From assembly GCF_022539665.2 (NCBI RefSeq), contig NC_081336.1, forward strand, positions 6,988,278-7,052,277: a DNA stretch of 64,000 nt, in the 5' to 3' direction. The stretch is from Daphnia carinata (taxonomy: Eukaryota; Arthropoda; Branchiopoda; Diplostraca; Daphniidae). The notes under the pieces are model-generated. The model saw only the letters and a program-made list of their open reading frames with translations, was not told the DNA's origin and did no database searches. Positions 25,251-39,109 of the stretch are shown piece by piece; within the stretch, counting starts at the first letter, position 1; every line of letters begins with the position of its first letter. A program made the translations under genes and the position numbers.

Positions 25251-25258
25251 TATATAAA
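25251..25258 (+). promoter_or_regulatory. TATA box of the CAP gene
   Basis: TATATAAA, followed by a short untranslated exon that ends GTTCAG|GTAACT near 25315. The 5'UTR intron would end at a TTTAG shortly before the ATG at 25421. This is a clean core promoter for a highly expressed secreted protein. Confidence 0.65.
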
Positions 25259-25420
25259 CGGAAACCATTTCACTCACTCATCACTACAACTTCACTTCAC
25301 TATCGTTCAGTTCAGGTAACTATAACTTTCATTTTTAGTTTTGCCATGAAGTATATCTTTTCAATTTAAATGTATATCTGATTCTATTCTATTGCTGTTT
25401 AGAAACCAAACAGAATAGTT

Positions 25421-26639
25421 ATGCATTTCGCAACTATTGCTCTACTAGTCCTCGGGGCTGCAAATATTGGCCACGCGCAAAATTCCTACTGTACTATAAG
25501 CACATGCCCACCCAATACCAATACTCTCTGCAAGTACTCGGTATAATTTAAATTGGAAATTTGTAAGTTAGAATTTATCCTAGAACTAAGAATTTGTGGT
25601 TGTTCAGAGCACTTCTTGGGGAGCTGCCTGTCTACCCCCTACCCAACTAAATCGAATGTCACTACAGCCGAGATCCCAATCATTTTAAAAGCGCATAATG
25701 ACTATCGCCGTCGAGTTGCCAAAGGCCTCGAGACTCGTGGTCTTCCAGGTCCTCAACCCTCGGCATCCAATATGCGGGAATTGGTATGTGCAAACTAGAT
25801 ACCTGCCTATAAGTAGAATCAAATACTGTTCTTACCTTACATGCGTATCCTGTAAATTCTACGATGTATGCAAATGGAAATCAATTCGATTCTCTAGATT
25901 TGGGATGATGAACTCGCCGTGATGGCCCAAACCCACGCCCAGCAATGTGTTTTTGGGCACGACGCCTGCAGAGACGTCGGTATGCAAACTGTAACGTAAT
26001 GGTGTTATGTCAAGAACTAGAACTAGAGTTCAATATTTATTTGTCTCAAAATTTATAAGCTGATAGTTACCTAACTTGATAATTGTGTTGCAAACAGCTC
26101 GTTTTCCAGTAGGCCAGAATATTCATATTTCTGGTTCTTCTACTGATTCCCTTGGCACATCTGATTGGAATAGAGCTGTTACATCTTGGTACAATGAAGT
26201 TGACAACATGGCAATTGAATATGTCACCAGCTTTCCGTAAGTCAATCCTGAATCAAATAGCAAATAAGTAACAACTAACATCTGCTGTGTTCTGCTCTTT
26301 ATGGATGTAAAGATCAAATCCACCCAAAACTATTGGTCATTACACTGCAGTAGTTTGGGGAACAACTACTACTGTTGGCTGTGGAGTTGCATACTACCAA
26401 TCAACTGCCGTAAGAACTTACTGTCCACAAAATAATGATATTAGAATACTTTAAAAAATGGGTTCATTTTCCAATTGATCCAGATTTGGCCAACATCTCC
26501 ATACAACCGAATGTATGTTTGCAACTATGGGCCAACTGGAAACTATATCGGCACGCCCGTATATTCGCAAGGACCTGCTGGATCTGCCTGTCCTTCTGGA
26601 ACTGTAAACAACGATGGTTTATGTGCCACAAGTGTTTAA
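25421..26639 (+). CDS. Secreted CAP/SCP-domain protein (antigen 5-like family)
   Basis: Six coding exons: 25421-25540, 25610-25783, 25898-25979, 26098-26236, 26313-26409 and 26484-26639, all in phase, giving 255 residues. Residues 1-20 form a signal peptide ([20 protein letters not shown]). The arthropod antigen-5 pattern follows: N-terminal CTISTC and NTLCKYS cysteines, [12 protein letters not shown] (CAP1 with catalytic-like His), [26 protein letters not shown], and [21 protein letters not shown] (CAP2 HYT and GCG). The C-terminus is [18 protein letters not shown]. Such proteins are extracellular, with varied roles (reproduction, immunity, digestion); the role here is unknown. The exon 2 acceptor was chosen as CAGAG|CAC to keep phase. 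Confidence 0.88.
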
Positions 26640-29600
26640 TCATTAACAATTCAGTGTGTTGCCTACTTGTCGTACCTGCACTGACAGTTGAATTTGTCCC
26701 TTATCTTTTATTCTAACCTATGACACTTACAACCCAGAGGCAAATATATAACCAGATTGCATTCATCTAGATTTTTTCGTAAATCACTATTCGTTTATGA
26801 ATGTTTTACATTTTTATTGACGGAGAAGTAGCAATGTGATCAAACGGATCAAACTCAAATTTGATTCGTTCTTTTTCTCAGCAGTAGATGACATGAGTTA
26901 CAGTGCATGGTTCCTTACAAAATTGCTAGATGGCGGTCGGTATGCTATCGTGACAGAAAAAAATCGAGCGTTGCCTTTCACGAAAGGTGTACTTTCCGTA
27001 ATAAAATTGCAAGCTAGCTTATAGTATTCCATTCTGCTATAATAAAACTGAGCAATTTCGTATAATTTATCATATTAAGCGACGTGAAACCTTTCCTCCG
27101 GAACATCCCCGACTCTTCTATTGCGCAAAAGTCGCTCTCAAACTATAACGTAAAATTTTTTTTTCTACTTCTTCTCTGGAATTAAACTATGATTAACAAA
27201 GCCCTCCATAGATGGCATGCAGGCCCCATCTACTGCAATCAATTCAATTAAACCGCTCGTTTAACCGTCACGCTAAAAACGATCCGAGCCGTCCGTAACG
27301 CAGTTCAGCCGCCCAACAAAAACAAGAGGCGTCACAGAAACAGAATGCTATTCTCCACAACGTCTAGGAAATTGTTGACTGCAAGACGCTTGCATTCCTC
27401 GACTCATAAAGTCGGCAAAGCGCACAAGAAAGCGGACGGCCGCGTATGTGCCTGCGATTCTGAAAATAAATACACACACACACACAGACAGGCCGTCGGA
27501 AACAAACAGAACAGAGAAGAAAAGAAGAAGAAAAAAAAATAAAAGACGAACGTATAAGATGACTACCGGCAGCACACTGTGTTACTCAGTATACCCCCCC
27601 CCCTCTTTTTTCGTGACCAGCCTTTGCCATATCACGACAGTCTGCAACCTCTTCGTGCCGAAAAAAAAAAATAAGAACTATCATTCTTTGTCCCCCTCTT
27701 CTCGTTCAGCTTGTACGTCTGCAGTTTGTGTGTGTATATGGTGGATGGATAAACAAGTCATTCAGGAATATTTGTCGAAGAGCTTGCGGTCTAACGTGCC
27801 GATACATCTGCTGCTTTTCCATCATCTTCTAAGAGGCAAATAATAGTGCCGCAAAAGAGCTAAGACCGCCAAACGGGTGCACACAGTCATATGGAACTAT
27901 TATATAGCCCTGTGCATGTGTGTGTGTGTGTGTATGTTCTATAGTACATATGTATATATACATATACCTGCTTGCATTGTATAGTTCCCCCTTTTCGAAT
28001 GCTTTGACTCAGCCCGCCCTTTTGGATTTGATACCGCGGATTGGTGGGAACAATATTCTATAGAAACGTCTTATCCGAAGCGCAAGAAGTTCACTGAGGT
28101 TTTTTTTAAATTTTATTAGGTCGTACTCCATTTTTTTTTCTCCATCCTGTTTTGGAATGATCCGCCCTTTTTTTTTTTTCTTTTTTTTTCCACGTCTCTG
28201 ATGTTTGCTCTAATCAAAGTTCACCCATTTGTGATATTAGTTCCAAACAATTCGTTCTTTTCTTCTCAATTTTATTTTTCTATGTTTTCCACGCTGGATG
28301 ATATGGATGCCGCATCACGTACTATAACTATATAGCTGCTCTTTCAATTCGAAAATGTGTGTGTTCTATTTCCATTTGAAGTCTATATAGAAAGCAGGAA
28401 AGAAGTCGACAACAGTTTTGAAAGACACGTTTATTTCCAGCTTCTTTTGTCTGTGCACCAAAACTAGAGGGGGGAGAGACCGAAGACTGAAATAAATAGA
28501 GATATTGAGAAGGATTAGGTGGAATGAGAATTTCCTTTTTCTTTTTTCTTTCTCTTTCTTTCTCCCAACAGAACCGCCTTGTTGACGATCCGTCGTATCC
28601 CACGGCCTCCTCCGCCATCGTCAGAAGCCCCCGAAAGAAGAAATAATGAAGTGAGAAGAATGGCACTGTGTGTTTCTTAGTATAGACGGCCAGATTTAGT
28701 TATATTTACCCATCACCCAGAAAATAGACAAAAGGGAGGGATATAGAGGCGTTGGCTTTTCCAGTTTTATGCTGCCTATTCTTATATTTATTCTTTCGTC
28801 GCCGTTTTAAAAAACTCGTGGACGCGGCCGACGGTCGTTCAAACGTTCCCCGGTCTTATTGTTTTTTCTTTTTTTTTTTTTGCTGCTCCTGCCTGCCGTT
28901 CATATCCGTATTTTATATGGAACCGTTCTGCGTAGAATAGGTGCATATACATATACATTCCTGTGCGTTCACGCGTGAAACAGTCGAAACCAACCATTGG
29001 GATAGCGAGTAAAACATTTAAAAGCTATCGGTGTGTACGCATCAATCGGTAAAATTAGAGCAAGCAAATAGCGTTTCTTTAAAAAGCTGGCGTTTTACCG
29101 ACCGTGTATGTGCGTTTAACACAGCCCAAAAAGAAGAAAACTGCAGTCAAATTCGTATGGTAGTAGTTAGTGATGGTTATATGGTCGTGTTTAAAGTTCG
29201 TTCTTTAAATAACTCGTTTTCTAACAACGGCTTTTCATGTAATAGAATCATTCAGCAGCTGCAGATCCAGTTTTCAATGTGAAAAACGACGCAACATTGC
29301 GCAGCATTTAAAAGAGATAGTTGATTTTCACATTTTGATTGATGTTGGATAAGCTTTCATTTATATCGAAATACCACGCCACGTTTGAGGCTTATTGAAT
29401 ATGGACTTCACGTTTTCTCAAGTTATACCTAACACAGCCCACTGCATATGGAAGAATCGATTCCGATTGATTTGTCAACCTTAATATGCGCGTGTATCGT
29501 ATGATTGATTACATTACGATCCTATAAACGATAAAACCACATTACCGGTTGACTGGAGATTGCCAGCCGACCTGGTCGATACAAACATCCCATCAGCCGC

Positions 29601-31735
29601 CTCGTCCCACTGTTTTCGTATTGAACAATCGAATTGATCAGTGTCTCGTTAGTCGGCCATTTTCTTTTATTTGTTCCAGGTTTTTTTTTTTATATTTTTT
29701 TGCTATTATTTTTACTTATACACCAAATACGTCAAGCCCACCAATACAAGCCTATACATTAGTTGCGGTATAGTTCTTTGATTCGATTTATACAATAACA
29801 GGACAAAGGAAATGCTGCGCAGGTTCGTTTCGGGGATCCGCGTTTTGCCTTTGCTGCTACACAATCTTCTGCAAGAAAACGTGAAATGCCGATTCAGCCG
29901 GGGCAAAACGACGACGGCCCGTCCAACGGTCACTTTATTGATCGGGCCCGGTCTTCCAACCCTCCCCCCCCCCCCCCAACCGTATATATATGTACATCTT
30001 TTCTTTTGCCGCATCGGCACACACCCTACGTGATGTACAAGAAAAAAGAAAATCGATGGCCGAGAGCGTCACATACGGGAATGATTGAATGTTATCCGCT
30101 CTCTTTATCGTTGGAAAAACGGATGAACGGTGTTTTGGTCTTCCTATTGGTTAGCCGCGCACGCAAACAAAAAGAAAATATGGAATTTCATATGCGCATC
30201 GTCGCTATTGGTCCGCGCCGGGATGGCTTGCCTGGAACGCGCACGTTTATGAAAGTTATGATGTGCGACGCCCTCGCTCGTTACAAGCATACAGAACATT
30301 GGTCGACTATGAAATTCATAAAGCCACGCCTACCATATGTGTAGGGGAAACCCGGTGTTCCAGCCAACCACCATTTTTTTTTCCTTCTTCCTAACCGTTA
30401 TGCCTTTCATCTTTTTTCTCCCCCCCCCCTTTTTGCTTGGTGGGTTACACACCCGTTATGCCTCCATTTCCCTTCAGCTTTTTTTATGACATGCGCTGAA
30501 AGAATTGCCCGTCTGCTTTAAACAAAAATAATAATACGAAAAAGGGGATAGATTTTTATTAACAAAAGCGAGAAGCGATGTTGATGGCCAAGTTTTACGT
30601 ATTAATGTCGCATCTACCCTCTTATTAGCTCCAGTTCACCGCCCCCTTTTTGGGAGTTCCCCTTTTTTTTTTTTTCTCTTTTAATTCTACAAAAATTCAA
30701 GGTATATGTATACATTACAGGGCCATCACCGATGAGTGCTTCTATACGCACTACATTTATACACAAGAAGCAGATGCAATGGTGTTCCATATTTTTCCAC
30801 CCTGCTCCGAGGGTTCCCTTATTTTTCTAAGTATATTTTTTTTTAGATTGGATTTGATATCCCCATTTGCTTTTCCTGTATGTATGTGTGTTATTACCTA
30901 ACCAAGTATTTTATTATATATTTTTCTTTTACCAAGCGACGTATATATATATATTTTTTTTTTTTAACTAGATGGACCCCTACGGTCGACAGTCTATAAA
31001 GAACAAATATCTATAAGGCGAAGAGATGCGTATAGAATAAAAGAGAAAAACAGATTTTAGAAAAAAAAAAATGTCCTTGTGTTATATCGCGGCATTGGAT
31101 CTGAATGGAAATGGATCGGAGCCAATCCCTCCGACTTTTTATGGGGGTCCCTGGCTTTCGTCCGCTGCTAGAACCGTTTGATAGGGCGATTATAATTTCG
31201 CAGTTGAGTGCGCCATTCATCGTTTTTTTTTTCTCTTCCATCGCTACACAAGAGAATCGGCCCTTCCTGGTGCGCATCACGCCGTGTGCCCACACCCTCT
31301 TTCTACACACACACACACAAAAAATGCCATATCATTATGTCATCATGTGAGCCGCGAGTTCCAGTCAACCGTATTCCAATACATCAGTTCATCCGTCACA
31401 TTACCTATATATTCCCAATATGGCTACACAAACGCGTACAATAGGCCTACACACATAAGGATTCAATTGCCAATAGACCAGTACGTTTCTCTATAGATAT
31501 CTATAAATGCTGATAAGTATTTTATATGAGCTTAAGTAAATGAGGACTATAGGTTCAAAATGTGTATATATATATATTTTTAGGCCTCGTCTATTCACCA
31601 TACGCTGCGTGTGGACGTCATTATCATATTCTAACGTCCGTGTGTTTGTGTTTCAGGCTATTATTGACAGGGACACAAATAGAAAATGTGTTTAACTAAC
31701 GGGAGAGAGAGAGAGGTCCAACCAACGCTGGTTCG

Positions 31736-31756
31736 TATATATATATATATATATAT
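31736..31756. repeat. (TA)n microsatellite
   Basis: Uninterrupted alternating TA tract of 21 nt. Confidence 0.9.
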
Positions 31757-33561
31757 GTATGCTATCATAACAAAACACACAAAGAATAATAGCAGCCGCT
31801 TCGTTTGTCATCAACTCATTTTTAGACCAGTTCGTTTTTATGCTATGGATGGATGCTAACAAAAATAAGAAGAGAACGAAAAACGTCTGTAGATTGTTTT
31901 GTTGTATATGTCCAGTATATGAGAAAGGAGGTCTAACAACCGGCTGCTGTTTTATTCCCTGGGAGCCAATCAATGAAACAAAACCAGTTGTATGCGAACC
32001 ATTTGCTTTCGTTTGTCTGTATATACATTTGTGTGTGTGTGTGTGACCCTCCGAAGTATTTTCCCCCTTAAACCTTCGTTCGATGGATACATAAAATACA
32101 AGTATATGTACACATAGTCCTGAAAAATTCACGACATCCGAACATTGATTATATCTATACGTGCAGCCCTTAATATCATGTATATAGTACAAGTCTGGGG
32201 AAAACGTAATGATTCTTATTGTGTTACGTGAAGTACTCCCCCCAGATATATGGATGCAATTAGCTATTCTGCCGTAGGCTATATTACCGCATACACTCCT
32301 CGAACGTTCTTTTTAAATGAATTGAATTTTTTCTTTTGTGGCCTTTTTTTTTTTTCTTAAATACATAAATTTTCAGGGAAGGAAATTAGCATACGAGACA
32401 CATAGGCCTTTTGAAATAAAGTCATTTATTTTAATTTCTATTTAACTGCATCACGCTCGGTGGTCTCTTGTTTTGATGCTGGCTATATATACCTTTCCAA
32501 CTGTGTACCATATTTATTACGCCGTTCCTTCTCATTTTCTTGGCTACGTTAACATGAAAATGTTTTCCCTACGAAAAAAAAAACAAAACATCGAATCGAA
32601 ATACAGCGTCCGATATCAGCTGGCGTCCTCACTATATTCTATGCATCTATAATAAGTACAGATAATAATATTTAAAAAATAAAAATAAATTTTCAAACAG
32701 GGACATCACAACAGTCGGCGTGTCTTTTATAGATCCTTGAAATGAAATAAGAAAAAAAAAATATTCTCCAAACCACAGACAAAATAAAATTTCAAAAAAA
32801 AAAGGAGATACAAAGATAAAATAGGAGGTATATGGAGAGAGGTTGGCGCGAGCGCGCGATGTTTTGAACATTTAGAAAAAAACAAAACAAAAAAACATTG
32901 GAAAGGAAATTTACGAGCCGATCAAGAGAGCAGATGCCGCTCTCCAGACGCTCCTATCCGCTGGAGGTCGATCGGCATTTGATGGGGTTCAGATTGGCGA
33001 TCAGCTTTGTTGATTTAATTAATGGATCGAAAAAAAAAAGAAAAGAGTTTCTTTGGCTGCTGTTCGGGGCTCTCCGCGCACACCAATATTCCGTCTGTGT
33101 GCGCGAGGAAGGTAGAAAAAAAAAAAGATTTGTGTTCCTTTCACATCTTTCCCCTTAAAAAACAAAAAAAAAAGAAAACATTGGGCTAGCAGAGTCACAC
33201 GAAAATGGGCGAAGTGCAGCCACCCTTTTTGTCCTTGTATTATACCGCAACAGTTTTCTTCCGAAAAACTGATAAGAGAACATTTTCAACAAAAAAAAAA
33301 ACAAACAACGGACTTTTATCAGGACCCAGTGAATTGTGGTTGTCGCTCATTGAAATAAAAAAAAAAGGAGAAAAAAGAACATCTACAATTCGTTCGTATT
33401 TGATTTTGGCTAATAGTTATGAACTTTCATTTTGAAAAAGGCAGCATCTCTTCGTCCTTCGTTTAAGTTTGGCCAATTATAATATTTAGTTGTTCTTTTT
33501 TTCCCCCCCGTTTTCGTTGCCAACGCGAGTACCAAAAGTCCTCCATTTTTGGAACAGGATG

Positions 33562-33583
33562 TATATATATATATATATATATA
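33562..33583. repeat. (TA)n microsatellite
   Basis: Uninterrupted alternating TA tract of 22 nt. Confidence 0.9.
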
Positions 33584-34986
33584 ATGCCCAAAAAAAATAA
33601 AATATTTAGTTGGTATATTACCGACGCGGGTAATTCATCTTCTAATCGCCGGCTCATCTCTCTCTTTCTGCCCAAAAGTCACCTTTTGGCGGTTGAATAT
33701 AAATCTCATTGATGGTAGGGAGAAAGGTAGGAAACAAAAGAAAAAAGAAGAACAGTTTTTTTTTTTTTTTTTTTTTGAGTGTAGTATATTAAACATGGTT
33801 TGCATAAATTAAATGATGTAAAGATACATAGCCATAGGCAAGTCTCTTGTTTGGGTGGGGGGGGGGGTGAAGGTTTTAAAAATATATCAGGATAATATGA
33901 TGTAACTCTGGATTGGGTGTAAATACAGTAGTTTCAACACTACATAACCATAATGCATCAAGAATTGAATGCCTTCATATAAGAACCTTTCCGCTCTTTT
34001 GTGTGTGTAACGTACGTGCGCAAGAAGTTCTATTGTAATGTTAATGTAATTCCAACTTCTTTTTTTTTTTTCGGGGGGCCCTCGTTTTTTTCAGTTTGCG
34101 TCCTTTTCTTAATGTTTCGTCCCACTTCTATCCATTTGTGCTGCTGCTTTTTACACTATTCAGCTTCCATGATGAATGGACAGACAGCGGTCCGCGCTCT
34201 CCCCCCTCAACAACTGAACTCCTGAAAAATTTCGTCTAAAAGGGAAAAATCACGATAAGAGACTTTAATATGCCTCGATAGAGAGGGGATAGGAGAAAAA
34301 AAAAAGGCAAAAAGGACGGCTGTTTTGATGGTCGAATTATGCAGCTTCCTTTTTTTTTTTCCTTCGTTTCCCCCTTAACGTATTTTCTATATCCATTTCT
34401 TCCCTTTTTATTTTTTTTATTATTATTATTCGGCTGATAAGGACGCCAACGCCATCCAAACTCTATGGCCCGCCATATTGATGAGGATTCTATGACAAAA
34501 AAAAAAATATACAGCATATATACTGTATATATTCTTTGGTGATGGGTTCCAGCAACAGACGGACCTGCATAAAGTCCCATCTGATATCAGTCCTCACATA
34601 AACTCATCACTCTCTTTTCTCATTCGTGTATTTACCTTTTGCGCTTTAGAGTGTACCGTACTCGTCTTAGAGATTCTTTTAATGTCCTCTCCACCTTTTA
34701 TAACAGGCGATGTCACAGCGTTTTTTTTTTGTTTTTTTTTATATGTATATATTCGATCAAGCCCGGGGATCCGTAAAAGGGCAATGGATGTTTGTCTATA
34801 ACTGCCGGCAACTCTCCAAAAATCAATCGGCTAGCCACACAATTGATGGCAATCAATCTATAAAAGAAAGAAAAAAATAAAAGGAGACGAATGAAAAGAA
34901 GGTGCATCCATTTTCCACGATGGTGTGATGGCACATGCCCGTATATATTATCATACCATATAGCATCACCTGATGCTTAACTCTTT

Positions 34987-35010
34987 TTCTTCTTCTTCTT
35001 CTTCTTCTTC
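34987..35010. repeat. (TTC)n microsatellite
   Basis: Eight perfect trinucleotide units; a polypyrimidine tract able to form triplex DNA. Confidence 0.9.
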
Positions 35011-35408
35011 ATAAGGTAATCGTGTGTGTAATGCCCTTCTCCGATGCAACAAACAGCTGATTGTTGCTAGCGCGCATTTTGATTTTCGAAATTAAAATGG
35101 CGGATGATTGGAATCAGGCACACAGGTGAGTATCCGCCTTCAGCTGCATTTGAGACGTGGGCCTATTCATTTTTTTGTTTTCAAAAGGTGGGTCATTAGA
35201 ATCAAACGGAGCTACCGATAACTGATGGTGCTGAGGCCAAACCTTTCATCTCTGTCACACGATAGGCAGGACTTGTTTTGCTTCGAAGAAAACCCTCATT
35301 TCTCTTCCGTCCCTGCCTTTTCTTTATGCATTAAAAAAAAAAAAAAAAAAAATTCAGCTATTAAATTTTAAAAACTCAGAACGTTCAGACCTTTTTTTTT
35401 TATTTCTA

Positions 35409-35468
35409 TGGAACAGAAGTTCCGTGTCCCTATGGTGTTTAGAGGGACACGCATAGCGGTGTGTTCCA
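35409..35468. repeat. Nested inverted repeats, 60-nt hairpin potential
   Basis: The outer arms TGGAACA (35409-35415) and TGTTCCA (35462-35468) enclose inner arms CGTGTCCCT (35423-35431) and AGGGACACG (35443-35451) with an 11-nt terminal loop. Sixteen perfect pairs are separated by an asymmetric internal loop (7 and 10 nt). The arrangement resembles a small structured RNA, though the internal loop is large for a microRNA precursor. Confidence 0.6.
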
Positions 35469-35781
35469 GTATGAAATCATACACATTTCGCCTTCTATAT
35501 GGCTAGTATTATACGCTCTATAATAATAGTGACATGATGTCACCATTCATCATCTCACCCCACTCTTTTTCTTTTTCTTTTTACGTAACGCGCTACACAC
35601 CCACACGCGTACGGATGCAACTCGCGATGACATGGCTAATCAAATTCACTTGCGACTTTATTTCCTCCCCCTCCCCTTTCCGTCCATTTGAATTAATTTT
35701 TTTTTTTTTTCAAGGGGAGGGTGAGCGTGACAGAAGGGACCAAGTGGCAAGGTCGCAACAAAAGTGTTTGCTGATAACACA

Positions 35782-35785
<4 letters not shown>

Positions 35786-35817
<32 letters not shown>
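35786..35817. repeat. (AG)16 microsatellite
   Basis: Thirty-two perfect nucleotides of AG. In arthropods GA tracts can recruit GAGA-type factors, but a simple microsatellite is the default reading. Confidence 0.92.
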
Positions 35818-35820
<3 letters not shown>

Positions 35821-38210
35821 ATGTGTATAATAAGGATTTGATTATGTAGATTAGAGTCCATTGCCATTTGAACGAAAACGTGAAATCATTTTTTTTTGCT
35901 GATGACGATTAATAAATCAGAGCTCAGTTTTGCATTTCTTACGTGAAAAGATGGGATGGGGGGAGGTGGAGTGAAATGGCCATCTTTTATTTTGTTATCT
36001 GTTACGAAAAACATAACGACTATGAAACTTGCTCATCAGCTACTCGCTAATTTAAAGCGAGAGTTTCCTTCTTTCCGTCTGTTGGGATTTCGTCACCAAG
36101 TGAATAGGGTTATTTTTTTTTCCTCCTCCGGATACGCTTCTCCACGTTTCATTATTCAAAATAAGCGCATCAACGCGCTCCGAAAAAAAAAGAAAAGAAA
36201 GAATATATATCGCCCAAAGTTGCAGCGTACCCTTTTTAAAAATGATATTTCTCAAAAACAAGGGGGGGGGGGGCCGGATGGATTTGAAAATTTATATTTT
36301 CTGTTGCTTTGCAGAGTAATCCCGGCCAATATGCCATAATTTACGAGGCACACACACACACAATTGGGTGCATGTGCTCATTAGTTTTTCTACCCTCACC
36401 GTTGCTTCCCTCTATGCGGAAGTGAATGACCGGGATATCTTCAGGGACCTTCTTTCTCTTCTCAATAACAAAGGGATGAGGGACACACAAATGGGCGTCA
36501 TCTTGCGACTAGAAACTTCTTCTTTTTTTTTCAAGACATTTCTGTTGTTATTGCCTTTCGCACAGAGCTCCGCCGACGTTACTATAAATATACAATTGTT
36601 GGCCTTCCCTTTTCAAACTTGCAACGATACAACCCGCCACAGTCTGTGCGTGTTTTTCTCTCCCTTTTTTTTTTTTTTTTCTAAAAAGGAAATGTAAAAA
36701 CACTAAAAAAAAAAAAAAAAAAATAAGTTGACTCGCGTCCCCTCTTTGTCTTTTCGTGTCTGTGTTTGTCGTCAACTGAAAGGAAATTTTTTTTTTTTTG
36801 TTCTCCAGGATCTTCTCCGCACGTGCCACCGGAAGACCCTTCATTTTCCGTCACACGCGCATTTCCTGATAATGATTAGTCTAAAATGGCTCAATTGACT
36901 TTTTCCTCCGAAAACATGTTGATGGATTTATAAATGTTGATTTCTTTTATTGATTTTTTTATAAAGATGGTCTATACATATTTAATGACGAATCCAAAGT
37001 TTTTGGGAATAAAGAACACGATGGCCCGACGTGTATTTTAACAATACCGTACGTGTGTGTGTGTGTGTGTCGGGAACAGGAGTTGTATTGTTAGTGTTGG
37101 GGACAACAACAAACTGCGTTCTCCTATTATCAAAAAGCAGCTGATATTATTTATACAGTGACGAGTGTTTTTCAAAAAAAAAAAAAAAAATATCACATCG
37201 AACAAACTCTACTCGAATTATAAATTCACCCGCTTTTCAATTCTTTTTTTATTTTAAATTGTGCGCGCCCTTTTGCTTCTTCTCTTATTTGACACACGTC
37301 ACGAGAGTGAAGCTGTTTTATAAATACGGGGAAAATGGAAGAGCAAACGGGGGAGGGGGGAGTGAGCCGTGAAGCGTGATGGAAATTGATGCGTGTCATT
37401 TCCTTTAGCAAGCAGCTTATATAGATGGAATCAAAAAGAAAGAAAAAAAAAAGATATGCGCAATACTAGCCCGAGGCAGTGTTGATGACTTCATTTCCAA
37501 CAGCAAAGTCTTTCCTCTACGTGCTGACCATATGGCAGTTTCGCATACATTAAAACGAGGTGGGGTAACACAGAGAGAGAGAGAGACAGGATTTCACGTA
37601 TATACGCCATTGAATCAGTTGACTCGGCTTTGAAGCTTTACGTTAATGTATTCCCGACGCTAGTTAACATTTTTTTTTCTTTTCCTCTTAAACATTCGCA
37701 CCGTCGAACATTTGTTGTTGTTGTTTTTTTGTTTTTTTTACCATTTGAAATTCATCTGCGTTTATTGAGCTCCGCGTTTTCATTGTCTGACGCCTCTCAC
37801 GGAAGACTTTCCAAACGATGTATATCCACATCGAACTTCTACAATTAAGGGCTTACAGAATAAACCGAACTTATATGCCCTTTTTCTTTTCTTTTTTAAC
37901 GTTGACGCTGTTGATAATCGCATTAAGGGTATAGTCGTAAGACAAAGCAAACAGCTAAGAATATATAGACGTCTCTTAAAAGAAGAAAGACGGGTGAGAT
38001 GCTCATTAACCCGCCCACCCGAGTCGCACGGCCGAACAGCCTTATACACTATGTATATACATATAAACTATATAGAGATCTGTATTAAAAGGCGGCCTTT
38101 CTTTTTTTTTTGTTTTTTTTTTCTTAGCTCGCTACATAAATGGACCTTTATATATTAGCCAGGTCGGGTGGAATGATGGGAAAAATAGCAGCCGGCCACA
38201 TTGCAATTTG

Positions 38211-38234
38211 GTGTGTGTGTGTGTGTGTGTGTGT
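38211..38234. repeat. (GT)12 microsatellite
   Basis: Twenty-four perfect nucleotides of GT. Confidence 0.92.
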
Positions 38235-39078
38235 AGGGGAGAAACGATCTGTTGTTTAACTACTTCTCTGCAATGATGATGATGATAATGATCCTATAAT
38301 AAACACATGTCCCTTTTCGTTGATGAACTTTTTCTCTTTCTCCTCTTATTGTGTGTCTGTGTGTGTGTGACTCATTTGCAATTTTTAATTATTCAGGCAG
38401 GCAATGAGGAGAGAAAATGAGTTTTGGGGGCTCTATTTCATGATATTTTGTTTGGCTGACGATTAAAGAAAAAAAAAAAAAGGTGTTTTGATTCCTCGTT
38501 TGCATTTTGGCTTGATAGTTAAGCCTGTGTATGCACACAGGGCGTTATAGGGTGTGCGCAAAAGACGGGGGGAGAACAAATAAATCAGCTACGCTTTATT
38601 TCCCTCGGCTGCTGTGAAATATTCCAGTCGAACGGAAACGCTTTTCTCATCAAGCCGATCATCACTTGAAATGGCCGTGTATATTCAGAGTAGATCAAGG
38701 ACGTCATGCGCGTTATTAAGCTACAAACTCTCACAGTCATCAAAGCACTCATCACCTCCCGAACGTCCTGTTTTTTTTTTTTTCTTGCAATAATCCCAAT
38801 GAAAATCCTCTTTAATTCTTTAGCAAAAAAAAAAAAAAAAAAAAAATCAAAAATAAGATACAAATGAAATTACGTCATGTTTGCTGGAGACTGTAAGAAA
38901 CGTAAAAAGAATTTTGTTGGATGTATACGAGGATTTGATTCATGGCTGATAGCCACATATGGTCAACACGGTTTAGATTGGAGTAGGCTCTTGCCGGAGA
39001 GTGGTGTGTAGGCCTACACGAGAATGGGTAATAAAAGCGAGTGCACACGTCCGTGCTCACGAGAGCGTGTAGAAGAAG

Positions 39079-39109
<31 letters not shown>

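Noticed and set aside
29886-30344. 152-codon open frame with a proline run
   Set aside because: The proline run is a poly-C tract, the rest has no domain or coding bias, and it lies in the repeat-rich desert.
35534-35830. Open frame ending in repeated Arg-Glu
   Set aside because: The end is just the AG microsatellite translated.
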